NCBI GenBank assembly: GCA_034432555.1 | Contig: DAOUBW010000040.1 | Location: 62,001-126,000, forward strand | Direction of reading: 5' to 3' | DNA: 64,000 nucleotides | Source of the DNA: CP2-2F sp034432555 | Lineage (GTDB): Bacteria; Chloroflexota; Anaerolineae; Aggregatilineales; UBA2796 | Shown: positions 29,134-38,275 of the stretch, in pieces | Numbering within the stretch: position 1 is the first letter of the stretch | Layout of the letters: every line of letters starts with the position of its first letter | The notes under the pieces: generated by a model | What the model saw: the letters and a program-made list of their open reading frames with translations, nothing else | Databases searched by the model: none | Told to the model about the DNA's origin: nothing | Translations under genes and position numbers: made by a program

Positions 29134-30759
29134 TCAGCGCCCAACCGTGATCAGGGTCATCTCCACGATACGATCCATCGCCTGTAGGCTGCTATCCGTG
29201 ATATTGCGGCGTTCGGGCGGTGGCAGCACGGCGCTGACGCTGAAGCGGCGCGGATCAAGCCCTTTTTGGACAAGGTATTCGACGACTGCCTCAGCGCGTG
29301 CTTGTGCCACCTCTAGGATGTCCGCTTCGGTATATTCCGCGCCTTCCACCTTGGGCCACGCCGCCGAACCAACCACTTTTAGGTAGGTGCCGGTACTGCT
29401 ACTCAGCACTGGAAAGACGCACCGATCCAAAATGGCGCGTGATTCATTGGTCAGTTGGCTCGATTCAGGCAGAAAGTCGAAACGGCGGCAAGGTAGGACT
29501 GCCAGAGTCTCGCCCTCGTTTGCGCCTAGCTCGCGCAGATCAGGGCGTGAACCAAGCAGGAACGACGGATTGACCGGCGCGGCAGTCGTGTTGAACTCGC
29601 GCTTAGCGTTAATCACATACAACGGGCTGACCAACAGCGTTGTATCGCCACTGAAGGCGTTCAAGCCTGCCGCTGACCAAACGGCTGCGGCGTAGGTCAG
29701 CCGATCTGTGACGCGCTGCGGTTCGTTCATCACGGTGATGTTCTGGCTCAAGCCTGCTTGTGCAATGCTTTTCAGCAAATCGATCAGGTCGCGTTCTGCG
29801 TTGCCCGCCGTCACACCCGACCAATCCTCGTTGCCCCACGCTGCGATCTGACGTGCCGCCGTTGGCAAGTCCTCAAACTGCACTTTCAAGGTTTGAAACC
29901 ACGCGTTGTGGAAATCCTGCACCACGCGCTGCCGTTCGCTGATAGATTTCCGCGCTGTGACGATCACATCGGTCACCACGCGCAGCTTTTCCGAGCTAAG
30001 CAACGGCATGCCGCCGGAGTCTGCCGCACGGTTGATGTCCGGCTCCCAGCCGCTAACGATATCTGCTTGACCGGCATTGAAGCGTGCCACCGCATCCGAA
30101 ACGCTATCTGACGGCACAAGCTGCATTTCGGTACGCGGATTAATGCCCGCCACTGCCAGCGCGTAGAGCGCGAAAAACTGCCCGACGCTGCCCTGTGCGT
30201 AGGCAAGCCGTTTGCCGCGCATATCATTGAGCGTTTTCACCTCGTCCCGCGCCCAAAGCTGATCCGCACCTGCCGATTCATCCACGATGGCAGTGATGAT
30301 GCCCTGTCCGCGCAGTGCCACATTCTCTAAAGTGGTGAACAGGCAATCCAGCCCGCCGCTTTGCAGCAGTTCAGCGCGCCGATCCTCACTCACAGAGAAT
30401 GTGTCGTCCAGATCGAATGGCACAATGCCTAAGCGAAAGCCATTTTGCACGTCAATGCCCGCCACCTGCATTTGCAAGAGTGCGTAATAGCTGGCGAAAG
30501 CATCAATGCCGCACACATAAGCGGGCAGATTCGGGTTGGCATTCGGCGCGAAGATCGGCTCAAAGCTCGCCTGTGGGCGCAGCGGCGCAGCGCGTGCCGT
30601 TGCGGTGGCAGCGGCAGCTTCTCTTGTGCCGCGCAGTGCCTCGGCGGTTGCCTCTGTGAGTAGTTGTTCCTGACGGCTGCTTTGGCTGAGCGCCAAAAGC
30701 GCCGCCACGACGATAAAGACGCCTAGCACGGCGAAGAAGATGATCCGTGAGCGTAACAT
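29134..30759 (-). CDS. Membrane-anchored substrate-binding protein with C-terminal OmpA-like domain (paralogue B)
   Basis: 541 residues. An uncleaved N-terminal helix (about 5-25) is followed by an Ala/Thr/Glu linker. A periplasmic-binding domain of the NMT1/SsuA type spans about 75-400 (VALRGQGIITAIVDESAGAD, SVGQFFALYALAVAG, SGWEPDINRAA). An OmpA-like domain spans about 420-535 (FLPESSQLTNESRAILD, ARAEAVVEYLVQKGLDPRR). OmpA-like domains usually bind peptidoglycan, so this may tether a sensor to the wall. It is clearly paralogous to 32389-33924. Ligand unknown; no permease is nearby. Last gene of a three-gene operon. Confidence 0.85.
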   Translation of the reverse strand: MLRSRIIFFAVLGVFIVVAALLALSQSSRQEQLLTEATAEALRGTREAAAATATARAAPLRPQASFEPIFAPNANPNLPAYVCGIDAFASYYALLQMQVAGIDVQNGFRLGIVPFDLDDTFSVSEDRRAELLQSGGLDCLFTTLENVALRGQGIITAIVDESAGADQLWARDEVKTLNDMRGKRLAYAQGSVGQFFALYALAVAGINPRTEMQLVPSDSVSDAVARFNAGQADIVSGWEPDINRAADSGGMPLLSSEKLRVVTDVIVTARKSISERQRVVQDFHNAWFQTLKVQFEDLPTAARQIAAWGNEDWSGVTAGNAERDLIDLLKSIAQAGLSQNITVMNEPQRVTDRLTYAAAVWSAAGLNAFSGDTTLLVSPLYVINAKREFNTTAAPVNPSFLLGSRPDLRELGANEGETLAVLPCRRFDFLPESSQLTNESRAILDRCVFPVLSSSTGTYLKVVGSAAWPKVEGAEYTEADILEVAQARAEAVVEYLVQKGLDPRRFSVSAVLPPPERRNITDSSLQAMDRIVEMTLITVGR

Positions 30760-30771
30760 GCCCGTTCCTCT

Positions 30772-32367
30772 CTAGCGCCCTGCACCGCGTGAACCACCCA
30801 CCTGAGTGGCGATCTCCTGATAGACGCGCTCAATGGTCTGTGCATCTTGTGCGAAGAAATACAGCCCGTTGCCGGCGCTTGCCAAATCTTCCAGCGCACG
30901 CCCATCGGCATCACGCCCATAGCCAATTGTATAGAGCAACGCAGTGCCGCGTGCAGTGCGGATTGCCTCACGCGCTTGTGGCAAGGTATAGCGCTGCGAG
31001 CTGGTATCCTGCCCATCGCCCAGCACAATGATCGCATTGATGCGCGCCGAGCTGGTTGTGATTTCATTCCGCACCTGCACCGTGGCATCGTAGAGCGCTG
31101 TACCGCCCACAGGGCGTAAGCCGCGAATGGCAGCCAGCACTTCCTCACGGTTATCGCCCAAGCGCCGCTCTGCGATGAGCTTCCGCACTGTGCTGTCAAA
31201 GCTGTAGAGCGAGATGCGATCCTCATCGCCCATGCGCGCCACAAAAGCGAGCGCGCCCTCAATGGCGCCTTGCATTTTGCTATCTTGCCCCATGCTGCCA
31301 GAAACATCAATGACAAGGGCAATGTTCAGTGGGCGCTTCAGCACTTCCCAGTTGTCCTGCAATTGGCGAATGACGCTGATCTGCGGCGTGTTGATGACGC
31401 TGTAGGTCAGGAAATCAAAGTTCGGCACACGGTTGGAAATATCCGAAAGTGGGCGGAAACCGGCATCGCTCACTAACTGTGTGTTGCTCTGGAAATAGTT
31501 CACATAGGCAGCCACATAAGGATCATTGGGTATGCCGCAGGCGCTGAAGGTTGCCTCAAACGTCTCACGTGGGTAGATAGCGATGAGTTGATCATCAGCG
31601 GGCTGCGTAAGGCGCGCCATATCCGCCTCAAAGCCGATCAGCACATGCAGATAGTTCTTGCCGCGCTGCGCCATCAGGTTTGCCATGTCATAGCTGCTGC
31701 CGCCGTAGCGCGCTACGCTGCGCTCCACAGCGCGCACATAGGAACTGACCGATTCGCTGCCAACATCACTGGGTGTTAGCGGCGCCACGGCGTATGCCTC
31801 GCCCAGCAGCGCCACTAAGCCGCTGTGCGAAAGGATCGGGTGTGCGTGACCGTAGCTCAGGTTGCCCCACTCAGGGCGATCATAGCCAAACCACGCCGAA
31901 GGGCTAAGCGCCAGATCGGTGATGTCGTTCCACGTGAACTCCCGCTCTGGGTAGCCAAGCACTTCTGCCATAGCGCGCCATGTGATCATGACAACCGGCG
32001 TGCGCGCTATGGGCGTGCAGGTGAAATTGAGTGCCGTCTGAGCGCGTTCGATGCGCCATGCGTTCAGCAAGTCATACCACGCCTGATCGGCAGGAATGAT
32101 CACGTCGTAAGGCAGATCACCTTGCGTCAGGCTGTCGGTGAAATCGCCACCACTGATAGCGGTCGCTTCTACACGCAGGATTTCTTCACCCACGCGGATT
32201 TGCGCTGCATTAAACGCCGAAACGGTCTCGCCAAACAGCCGTGCAGCCGACGAATCATAGGCGACGCGCAATGTTTTCAGGTTGGCAGGTGTAGCAGCAG
32301 GCGCGCCATTACCGCAAGCTGCCGCCAAGAGCGCCACCACTGCCAAGAGCATTACTTTTCGCAGCAT
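30772..32367 (-). CDS. Lipoprotein: substrate-binding domain fused to VWA domain
   Basis: 531 residues. A lipoprotein signal has lipobox Cys18 (LLAAAC). A solute-binding domain (about 30-330, with LRVAYDSSAARLF and DVIIPADQAWY) resembles family-1/11 binding proteins. A von Willebrand A domain (about 348-520) has an intact MIDAS: DVSGSMG, later VGGTALYDA and LGDGQDTSS. MIDAS domains bind metal-dependent protein ligands. It lies between the two OmpA-type paralogues, 21 and 12 bases apart, so a shared complex is likely. Function unknown. Confidence 0.87.
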   Translation of the reverse strand: MLRKVMLLAVVALLAAACGNGAPAATPANLKTLRVAYDSSAARLFGETVSAFNAAQIRVGEEILRVEATAISGGDFTDSLTQGDLPYDVIIPADQAWYDLLNAWRIERAQTALNFTCTPIARTPVVMITWRAMAEVLGYPEREFTWNDITDLALSPSAWFGYDRPEWGNLSYGHAHPILSHSGLVALLGEAYAVAPLTPSDVGSESVSSYVRAVERSVARYGGSSYDMANLMAQRGKNYLHVLIGFEADMARLTQPADDQLIAIYPRETFEATFSACGIPNDPYVAAYVNYFQSNTQLVSDAGFRPLSDISNRVPNFDFLTYSVINTPQISVIRQLQDNWEVLKRPLNIALVIDVSGSMGQDSKMQGAIEGALAFVARMGDEDRISLYSFDSTVRKLIAERRLGDNREEVLAAIRGLRPVGGTALYDATVQVRNEITTSSARINAIIVLGDGQDTSSQRYTLPQAREAIRTARGTALLYTIGYGRDADGRALEDLASAGNGLYFFAQDAQTIERVYQEIATQVGGSRGAGR

Positions 32368-32388
32368 GATTTAGGTCTTTCCTTTCCC

Positions 32389-33924
32389 CTAGCGCCCGGA
32401 TTCAAAGAGCGTTAGCTCAACGTAGCGATCAAGCGCCTGCACATCCTCATCTTCGCTTTCGCGGCGTTCGGCTGGTGGCAGCGCGCTATCAATCACAAAA
32501 CGGCTCGGATCAATACCCTTACTCACCAAGAAATCGCGCACGCTGATAGCACGCGCCAAGCCGAAATCGCGGATGTCCTGTTCCGTAAATGTACCAGCCG
32601 GTCCCGGCCATGCGGAGGCGCCAACAATCTTTAGGAAAGTGCCAGCGGTGCTTTGCATAACGGGCAGTACGCACACTTCCAAAATGCGGCGCGATTCGCG
32701 GGTCAGGATGGTGCTGTCCGGCAAAAAGTCAAAACGGCGGCAAGGCAGCACCGCTAAAGTTTGTCCTGCTTGTTGGTCGTCCGTCTCAATCTTGGGACGA
32801 CTGCCCATCAGAAAGCTAGGATTGATGGGCGCACCGTTCGGCGTCAGGTCGGCAGCATCGGCAAGCGCCAACACAAAGCGCGGCTCGACCAAGTTCGCGG
32901 TACGTTCTTCGCTGGCGCGGATATTTGCCAGCGACCAGACACGGCGCGCCACGTCCATACGCCCAACCAAGATGCTTGGTTCGTTCATCACGGTTAGGTT
33001 GTTAGCAAGCGTTGCCTGCGAGATGCTCTCCAAGGCGCCGCGCAGATCGCGCTCTGCGTTGGCAACACTCACGCCCGACCACTCGTTATAGCCCCATTCG
33101 GCAATTTGGCGCGCTGCCTTTGGAAAGTCCTCGATTTGTGCCTTTAGCGCGGCGAACCATGCGCGGTGGAATTGCGCCACCACTTCGGCGCGCTCTGCGA
33201 CTGCCTTACGGCTGGTCAGGATCACATCGGCGACCACGCGCAGCTTTTCCGAACCGATCAGGCGCACACCGCCCGATTCCGCTGCCTTATTGATGTCTGG
33301 CTCCCAACCGCTGACGGCATCTGCCTCGCCCTTGTTGAACGCTTCGACGGCACCGCTGACGGAGTCTGCCTCAAGGACGGTCACATCCCGCCCTGGACGC
33401 AAGCCCGCGACTGCCATCGCATACAGCACCATAAACTGCCCAACACTGCCTTCCGAGTAGGCAATGCGCTTGCCTTTTAGGTCGTTCAGCGTCTCTGCCT
33501 GCCCGCGCACCCAGATTTGGTCAGCGCCGGCGGATTCATCCACCACAGCGGTAATGACGCCTTGTCCGCGCAGCGCCACATTCTCAAGCGTGGTCAGCAG
33601 GCAATCATACGTACCGTTTTGCAGCCGTTCGGCGCGGGCATCCTCACCCAGATCGTAAGCGCCGCTGCTATCTTCTAAATAAAATGGCACAATGCCCAAG
33701 CGAAAGCCATTTTGAACATCTAGCCCTGCCATCTGGACTTGTTGTAAGGTGTAGTAACTGGCAAAAGCATCTGCGCCGCACACAAAGGCAGGCAGTGCCT
33801 CATCAGTTGCCTTGAAGATTGGTTGTGCAGTGCCGCCTTGCGCCGCCACGCTTAGCAGGGGCAGCAACGCCACAATCAGGGTAAGGGCGGCAAAAGCGCG
33901 CCCGACGCGGTAGAATGGGTGCAT
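32389..33924 (-). CDS. Secreted substrate-binding protein with C-terminal OmpA-like domain (paralogue A)
   Basis: About 511 residues from ATG 33924. That start has GGGAG at an 8-base spacing; ATG 33930 is too close to it and 33966 has no support. A signal peptide ends near LLSVAAQG. The binding domain (about 35-370) and OmpA-like domain (about 390-505) follow the same layout as 29134-30759, with long matching stretches such as NGFRLGIVPF, TTLENVALRGQG and SGWEPDIN. Unlike its paralogue, it is secreted rather than anchored by an uncleaved helix. First gene of the operon. Ligand unknown. Confidence 0.85.
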   Translation of the reverse strand: MHPFYRVGRAFAALTLIVALLPLLSVAAQGGTAQPIFKATDEALPAFVCGADAFASYYTLQQVQMAGLDVQNGFRLGIVPFYLEDSSGAYDLGEDARAERLQNGTYDCLLTTLENVALRGQGVITAVVDESAGADQIWVRGQAETLNDLKGKRIAYSEGSVGQFMVLYAMAVAGLRPGRDVTVLEADSVSGAVEAFNKGEADAVSGWEPDINKAAESGGVRLIGSEKLRVVADVILTSRKAVAERAEVVAQFHRAWFAALKAQIEDFPKAARQIAEWGYNEWSGVSVANAERDLRGALESISQATLANNLTVMNEPSILVGRMDVARRVWSLANIRASEERTANLVEPRFVLALADAADLTPNGAPINPSFLMGSRPKIETDDQQAGQTLAVLPCRRFDFLPDSTILTRESRRILEVCVLPVMQSTAGTFLKIVGASAWPGPAGTFTEQDIRDFGLARAISVRDFLVSKGIDPSRFVIDSALPPAERRESEDEDVQALDRYVELTLFESGR

Positions 33925-34020
33925 GTTCATCTCTCCCTTTCCATGCGTTAAACCATGCTTATGCATTGTAACAGATTACGTTACGCGCCTATACCACAAT
34001 AATTAGGGGACTGCCCGCCT

Positions 34021-34512
34021 ATGCTACCTGAACTGACCATCCGCCGCGCTGTGCGCGAAGATGCCGACGCCATCCTGCACCTAATTCACGCCCTTGCCGA
34101 ATTTGAGCAACTGCCACCACCTGATCAGGCTGCCCAAGCACGCCTGATTGCTGATGCCTTTGCCGCACAGCCGCGCTTTGAGGTGTGGCTTGCCGATCTG
34201 GGTGGTCAGATTGTTGGTTACGCCTTTCTGTACGAGACGTATTCGACCTTCCTTGCCCTGCCCACGCTCTACCTTGAAGATTTATTCGTGCTGCCCGAAC
34301 ACCGCAGCCGTAAAATTGGCTATGCACTTTTCCGCCAGTGCGTCTTGGAGGCGGTGCGGCGTGGCTGTGGGCGTATGGAATGGCAAGTGCTGGATTGGAA
34401 CACAAACGCCATTCAATTTTACGAACGCTTTGGCGCGCAGCGGATGGGCGAATGGCTCAGCTACCGCCTGACGGCAAGCGAACTGGCGCAAATCGCCGCG
34501 CCAGATGCCTAG
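34021..34512 (+). CDS. GNAT N-acetyltransferase
   Basis: A 163-residue GNAT with N-terminal LTIRRAVREDADAILHLI. It has YLEDLFVLPEHRSRKIGYALF, which holds the acetyl-CoA pyrophosphate loop, and DWNTNAIQFYERFGAQR. The pattern resembles diamine/thialysine acetyltransferases (SSAT-like), but the substrate is not certain. Monocistronic. Confidence 0.88.
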   Translation: MLPELTIRRAVREDADAILHLIHALAEFEQLPPPDQAAQARLIADAFAAQPRFEVWLADLGGQIVGYAFLYETYSTFLALPTLYLEDLFVLPEHRSRKIGYALFRQCVLEAVRRGCGRMEWQVLDWNTNAIQFYERFGAQRMGEWLSYRLTASELAQIAAPDA

Positions 34513-34595
34513 CTACCGCCCACATCCATCTAAGTGTAGCCTATGCATACTTCACCCTATCTGCCCTCGAATTTTTACCGCCGCTCAGAGTGTGC

Positions 34596-34601
34596 TACAA
34601 T
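34596..34601 (+). promoter_or_regulatory. -10 element before the tandem binding-protein gene
   Basis: TACAAT lies about 35 bases upstream of ATG 34636, with a T-rich weak -35 region 17-18 bases before it. Its position argues against a start at 34543. Confidence 0.45.
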
Positions 34602-34635
34602 GCGCTGCCGCAAACAAACAAGTTCAGGACGCTTT

Positions 34636-36387
34636 ATGCATCTCTTTCGCCTTTCACTGCTGATTGTGCTGGCGGCGCTGATCCTTTTAGGAAACGCTGC
34701 CGTGCCCGCCACAGCGCAAGACACACCCACCCGCGTGCCGCCCACCCTTGTGCCGCCGCCGCCCACACCCACACCCTACCCACCCATCACACGCTCTGCC
34801 CTTGCCCGCATCCGCGAGCGCGAGCCGCAAAGGCTCATCGTGGGCATTCCTTTCAACATCAAGCCGTTTGCCGGAATCAACGCACTCGGCGTGGTAGAAG
34901 GCTTTGAGGCGGATATTGCACGCGCCATCGCTGAGGATTGGGGCATTACGCTCGAACTGCGCCAAGTGACGCGCCACACCGCCGACGATATGCTGCAAAG
35001 TGGTGAGATCGATCTGCTGATGGGGCAGCAAATTATACGGCGTGATGCGCCCGATCACCTCGATTTCAGCCATCCGATCTTCGTCGGCTTGCAGGTGGCG
35101 CTTGCCATGGCCGATTCGCCCCAGCAGAGCATCACCGAGCTGGGCGGACAGCCCGTCGGCGTGGTGGTTGGCTCACGCGGAGAAGAGGCGTTCCTTGCGT
35201 GGAGTGCTGCCAACAACCTTCAGGCAAATGTGCAGCGCTATGCCATGCTGGATGATGCGCTTGCCGCGCTGGGCGCTCGCCAAATCGTCGCCCTTGTGGA
35301 TGACCGTTGGGCATTAGATCGGCGCGTGCGCTTGGGCGGCATTCAGGGCGTGAAGCTGCTGCAAGGCGCCTTCCGCAGCGAACCTTATGGCATTGCCATG
35401 CTGCGCTACGATGAAAACCTCCGCACCTTGGTGAACCGCACCTTGCAGCGCATGGCAGCTTCCGACCGCCTGACGCCAATCTACGATCTGTGGTTTCCCG
35501 AAGGCTTGATGGCACGCGCTGATCGTGTCATTCCCACCGTGTGGCGCGATCTGGATGCTGATCCGCGCCTGCTGCAAGATTTCCCAGTGGACGTGCTGCG
35601 CCCTGAGCGCTCTGTGGTGGAGCGGCTGCGCGCAGGCGAGCCGCTGCGCGTGGCAGGTTTAGGCACGCCGCCCGATGCCAACGGGCAAACCTCACTCTTA
35701 GAGCGCTTCAATAGTGCGTTGGTCTTTGAGATGGCGCGCCGTTGGAATGTGCAGGTTGCCCTTGTGCAAGGCTCATTTGCCAACCCGGAGGATGTGCTGG
35801 CAAGCGGCAGCGCTGATCTGGCAGTTGGGCTAACGCCGCGCTGGAGTCCGATTGACCGCGTGGATTATGCAGGCGTCTATGCCGAGCGCGGCTACCGTAT
35901 GTTTGTGCGAGTCCAAAGTACGGTGCAGGGCTTTGGCGATCTGCGGACGGGCAGCCGTGTGATCGGCACTTATGCTGATGACGCTGAGGCGTTCGAGATC
36001 GCTAAGAATTTGGCGGTCAGTGTGGGCATTAGCGCGCCAACCATCCGCAATGCGCGCTACAGTGACGAGCGCGAGGCGGTCATGGCAGTCTTTGATAACA
36101 ACGTGCGCGTCTTCTTTGGTGATGCGCTGCGTGTTGTACCGTTAGCACAGGCGAACGCGAACCGCGTCACGCTGACGCCGCGCCTCTACGATCCGCGCCC
36201 GATTGCCTTTGGTGTGCCGCGTAATGATGTCGCCTTCCGTTGGCTGGTCGAATCCACCTTGCAAGAGATGTCCCGCGATGGCACCTATCAGCGGCTGTGG
36301 CGCGAACACTGGAATCTGGGCGAACCGCTACCACAGATCATCTATCTGGGCGGCGGCGAGTTGTTCGGCATCCGCATCACAGGCTGA
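34636..36387 (+). CDS. Tandem family-3 substrate-binding protein
   Basis: About 583 residues with signal peptide (about 1-28) and a Pro/Thr-rich linker. There are two successive family-3 binding domains: first about 50-285 (RLIVGIPFNIKPFAG, GFEADIARAIAEDWGI), second about 330-570 (PLRVAGLGTPPDA, VFEMARRWNVQVAL, GTYQRLWREHW). Such domains bind amino acids or small polar ligands. The ligand residues of the second domain look less canonical (GTPPDANGQTSLLERFN). No permease or ATPase is adjacent. It runs into the glycosyltransferase gene with a 3-base gap. Confidence 0.85.
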   Translation: MHLFRLSLLIVLAALILLGNAAVPATAQDTPTRVPPTLVPPPPTPTPYPPITRSALARIREREPQRLIVGIPFNIKPFAGINALGVVEGFEADIARAIAEDWGITLELRQVTRHTADDMLQSGEIDLLMGQQIIRRDAPDHLDFSHPIFVGLQVALAMADSPQQSITELGGQPVGVVVGSRGEEAFLAWSAANNLQANVQRYAMLDDALAALGARQIVALVDDRWALDRRVRLGGIQGVKLLQGAFRSEPYGIAMLRYDENLRTLVNRTLQRMAASDRLTPIYDLWFPEGLMARADRVIPTVWRDLDADPRLLQDFPVDVLRPERSVVERLRAGEPLRVAGLGTPPDANGQTSLLERFNSALVFEMARRWNVQVALVQGSFANPEDVLASGSADLAVGLTPRWSPIDRVDYAGVYAERGYRMFVRVQSTVQGFGDLRTGSRVIGTYADDAEAFEIAKNLAVSVGISAPTIRNARYSDEREAVMAVFDNNVRVFFGDALRVVPLAQANANRVTLTPRLYDPRPIAFGVPRNDVAFRWLVESTLQEMSRDGTYQRLWREHWNLGEPLPQIIYLGGGELFGIRITG

Positions 36388-36390
36388 TCG

Positions 36391-38103
36391 GTGAGTATGT
36401 CCATACGCCGTTTTGTGCCGCTTGCCTTTGCCCTGCTCGCACTGCTGATCGTTGCGGCACGCCTGCGCCTGCTGGATAACTACCTGATGGATCATGATGA
36501 AGTCTGGTCTATCTGGCAGAGCATTGGCACGCCCGCTGAAATCCTGCGCTGGACGCCCTACGACTGGACGCCCTTACATTATCAGGTGCAGGGCATTTGG
36601 CAAAGCGCAGTCGGCTTTCAGCCAGTGGTGGCGCGCTTGGCGAGCCTGTTCACCTTCCTAATCGGTGCGGCGTGCGTCTTTCGGCTGGCGCGGCGGCTCA
36701 GCGGCAGCTCTGCCAGCGGACTGATCAGCGTGGCTGCCTTTGGCGCGTTCGCCATTAATCTGCATATTGGCGTTGTAGTGCGCGGCTATGCCTTGCTCAC
36801 TGCGCTGACGGCGGCGGCGCTGTGGCTGACTGTGCGCTACTTTCACGCGCCAAGCTGGCGGCGGGCGCTGCCCTTAGGCATTGTGTTGGCGGGCATGTTC
36901 TACACACATCTCGTCAGCTTACTGCCTTTTGTGCTGATCGGCATCTTCAGCCTGATTTTGCAGCCGCGCCGCCTATGGCGTTGGTGGCAGCCGACGCTCA
37001 TCTTGAGTGTGCTTGCCTTACCCGAACTCTTTGCCAAGGCAGAGATCATCACCAACGGCACACGCGCACAGGTAGTTGCACGCCTTGCGCTGCCGCCGCC
37101 GCCCGAAGCGCTCGGCACGCTTTACAGCGATTTATTCGGTGCACCATTCTGGTTATATGCCGTGCTGTGCTTGTTGGCAGCTGCTTTGTTGGCGCGCCGT
37201 CCGCGTTTGTTGTTGGCGGTCGGCGCGTTGGCGCTGACGCCGCTGCTCGCCTATTTCCTGAATCCGCTGCTGGGCTTTTTCAGCGCACGCCACTTGGCAT
37301 GGGTTATGATCGGCGCGGCGCTGCTGCTGGGCATTGGGCTAAATGTTGGCACCGCACGGCTGCGCGGTGCAAATGTGCTGATCAGCGCGGCGCTTTTTGC
37401 GGTGCTTGGCTTCCAAATGCCCGATTCAAAGCGCTACGTCATCCCGACGCAGAACATGCTAGACTCGATGCCACAGCTTGCCGTGTTGCTGCGCGGTGGC
37501 GACGTGGTGGTGCGCGATCCGAATTTGCGCGGCACGCTGCCAGAAGTCTGGGAATATTTCAGCCGTGTATATTTTCCGAACGGCTTGCCGCTACACCCCG
37601 ACGGAATCGGTTTCCGCCGTGTATGGTACATCCTGACCGAAGGCTCGGAAACGCAGCCGCTTTTGGACAACATTCGGGAAGGGCGCACCGTCACGCGCTG
37701 GTTTGGTACGTGGGACTTTATGACGCGCCTCTATGAGGCACCGCCCGATCCTGAAGGCGTCGCGCTTGGCGCGCTGACCTTTCACGGCGGCACGCTGCAA
37801 AACGTCCACACACCCGATCTTGGCGTTTTCCGTGAAGGCGAAAGGCTGCACCTTCGCCTGTGGTGGCGCGGCGATTCAGCAGGCGCGCCGATGTGGTCGT
37901 TAGGGCTGCACAACGCCGAAGGCAGCCTGTTGCAACGTGCCGAGATGCCGCCGCTACCCACACCTGACGCTGAAGGTTGGATCATCGCCGATTGGGATTT
38001 TAGGCTGCCCGACTCGCTTGCAACAGGCGCCTATACGCTGCACCTTTACGCCGATCAGTCCCATGCCGCGCAAGCTGTGCTATTCTACGTGAAGGCGTGG
38101 TGA
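36391..38103 (+). CDS. GT-C-fold membrane glycosyltransferase, ArnT/GT39-like
   Basis: A 570-residue protein with about ten hydrophobic helices (1-350) and a soluble C-terminal beta-rich domain (about 400-570). The first extracytoplasmic loop carries the acidic motif MDHDEVWS, the expected metal-binding signature of GT-C enzymes using polyprenyl-phosphate sugars. It would glycosylate a surface polymer or protein. Starts at GTG 36391 or ATG 36397. It follows the tandem binding-protein gene in apparent operon. Confidence 0.85.
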   Translation: MSMSIRRFVPLAFALLALLIVAARLRLLDNYLMDHDEVWSIWQSIGTPAEILRWTPYDWTPLHYQVQGIWQSAVGFQPVVARLASLFTFLIGAACVFRLARRLSGSSASGLISVAAFGAFAINLHIGVVVRGYALLTALTAAALWLTVRYFHAPSWRRALPLGIVLAGMFYTHLVSLLPFVLIGIFSLILQPRRLWRWWQPTLILSVLALPELFAKAEIITNGTRAQVVARLALPPPPEALGTLYSDLFGAPFWLYAVLCLLAAALLARRPRLLLAVGALALTPLLAYFLNPLLGFFSARHLAWVMIGAALLLGIGLNVGTARLRGANVLISAALFAVLGFQMPDSKRYVIPTQNMLDSMPQLAVLLRGGDVVVRDPNLRGTLPEVWEYFSRVYFPNGLPLHPDGIGFRRVWYILTEGSETQPLLDNIREGRTVTRWFGTWDFMTRLYEAPPDPEGVALGALTFHGGTLQNVHTPDLGVFREGERLHLRLWWRGDSAGAPMWSLGLHNAEGSLLQRAEMPPLPTPDAEGWIIADWDFRLPDSLATGAYTLHLYADQSHAAQAVLFYVKAW

Positions 38104-38275
38104 CCTCTTTTGAAAGGTGGCGTGTGTCTGCGCTGATCAGTGGTTGGTGATAGCGGCGGCGGTGATGGTGGTGGCGAATGATAGGGTAAATTTTTCGTAA
38201 ACGTGAGTGTGCAAAAGGTGCGGGCTTGCTCTAAAATCAATTAAAACGCTAGCCGTGTGTAGGTAGAGCAAGCCT

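Noticed and set aside
29134..33924. Outer-membrane OmpA porins
   Set aside because: Only the peptidoglycan-binding OmpA-like C-terminal domain is present, without a beta-barrel; no outer-membrane genes occur in the window.
34543..34635. N-terminal extension of the tandem binding protein
   Set aside because: It would start before the likely -10 at 34596 and adds polar residues ahead of a clear signal peptide.
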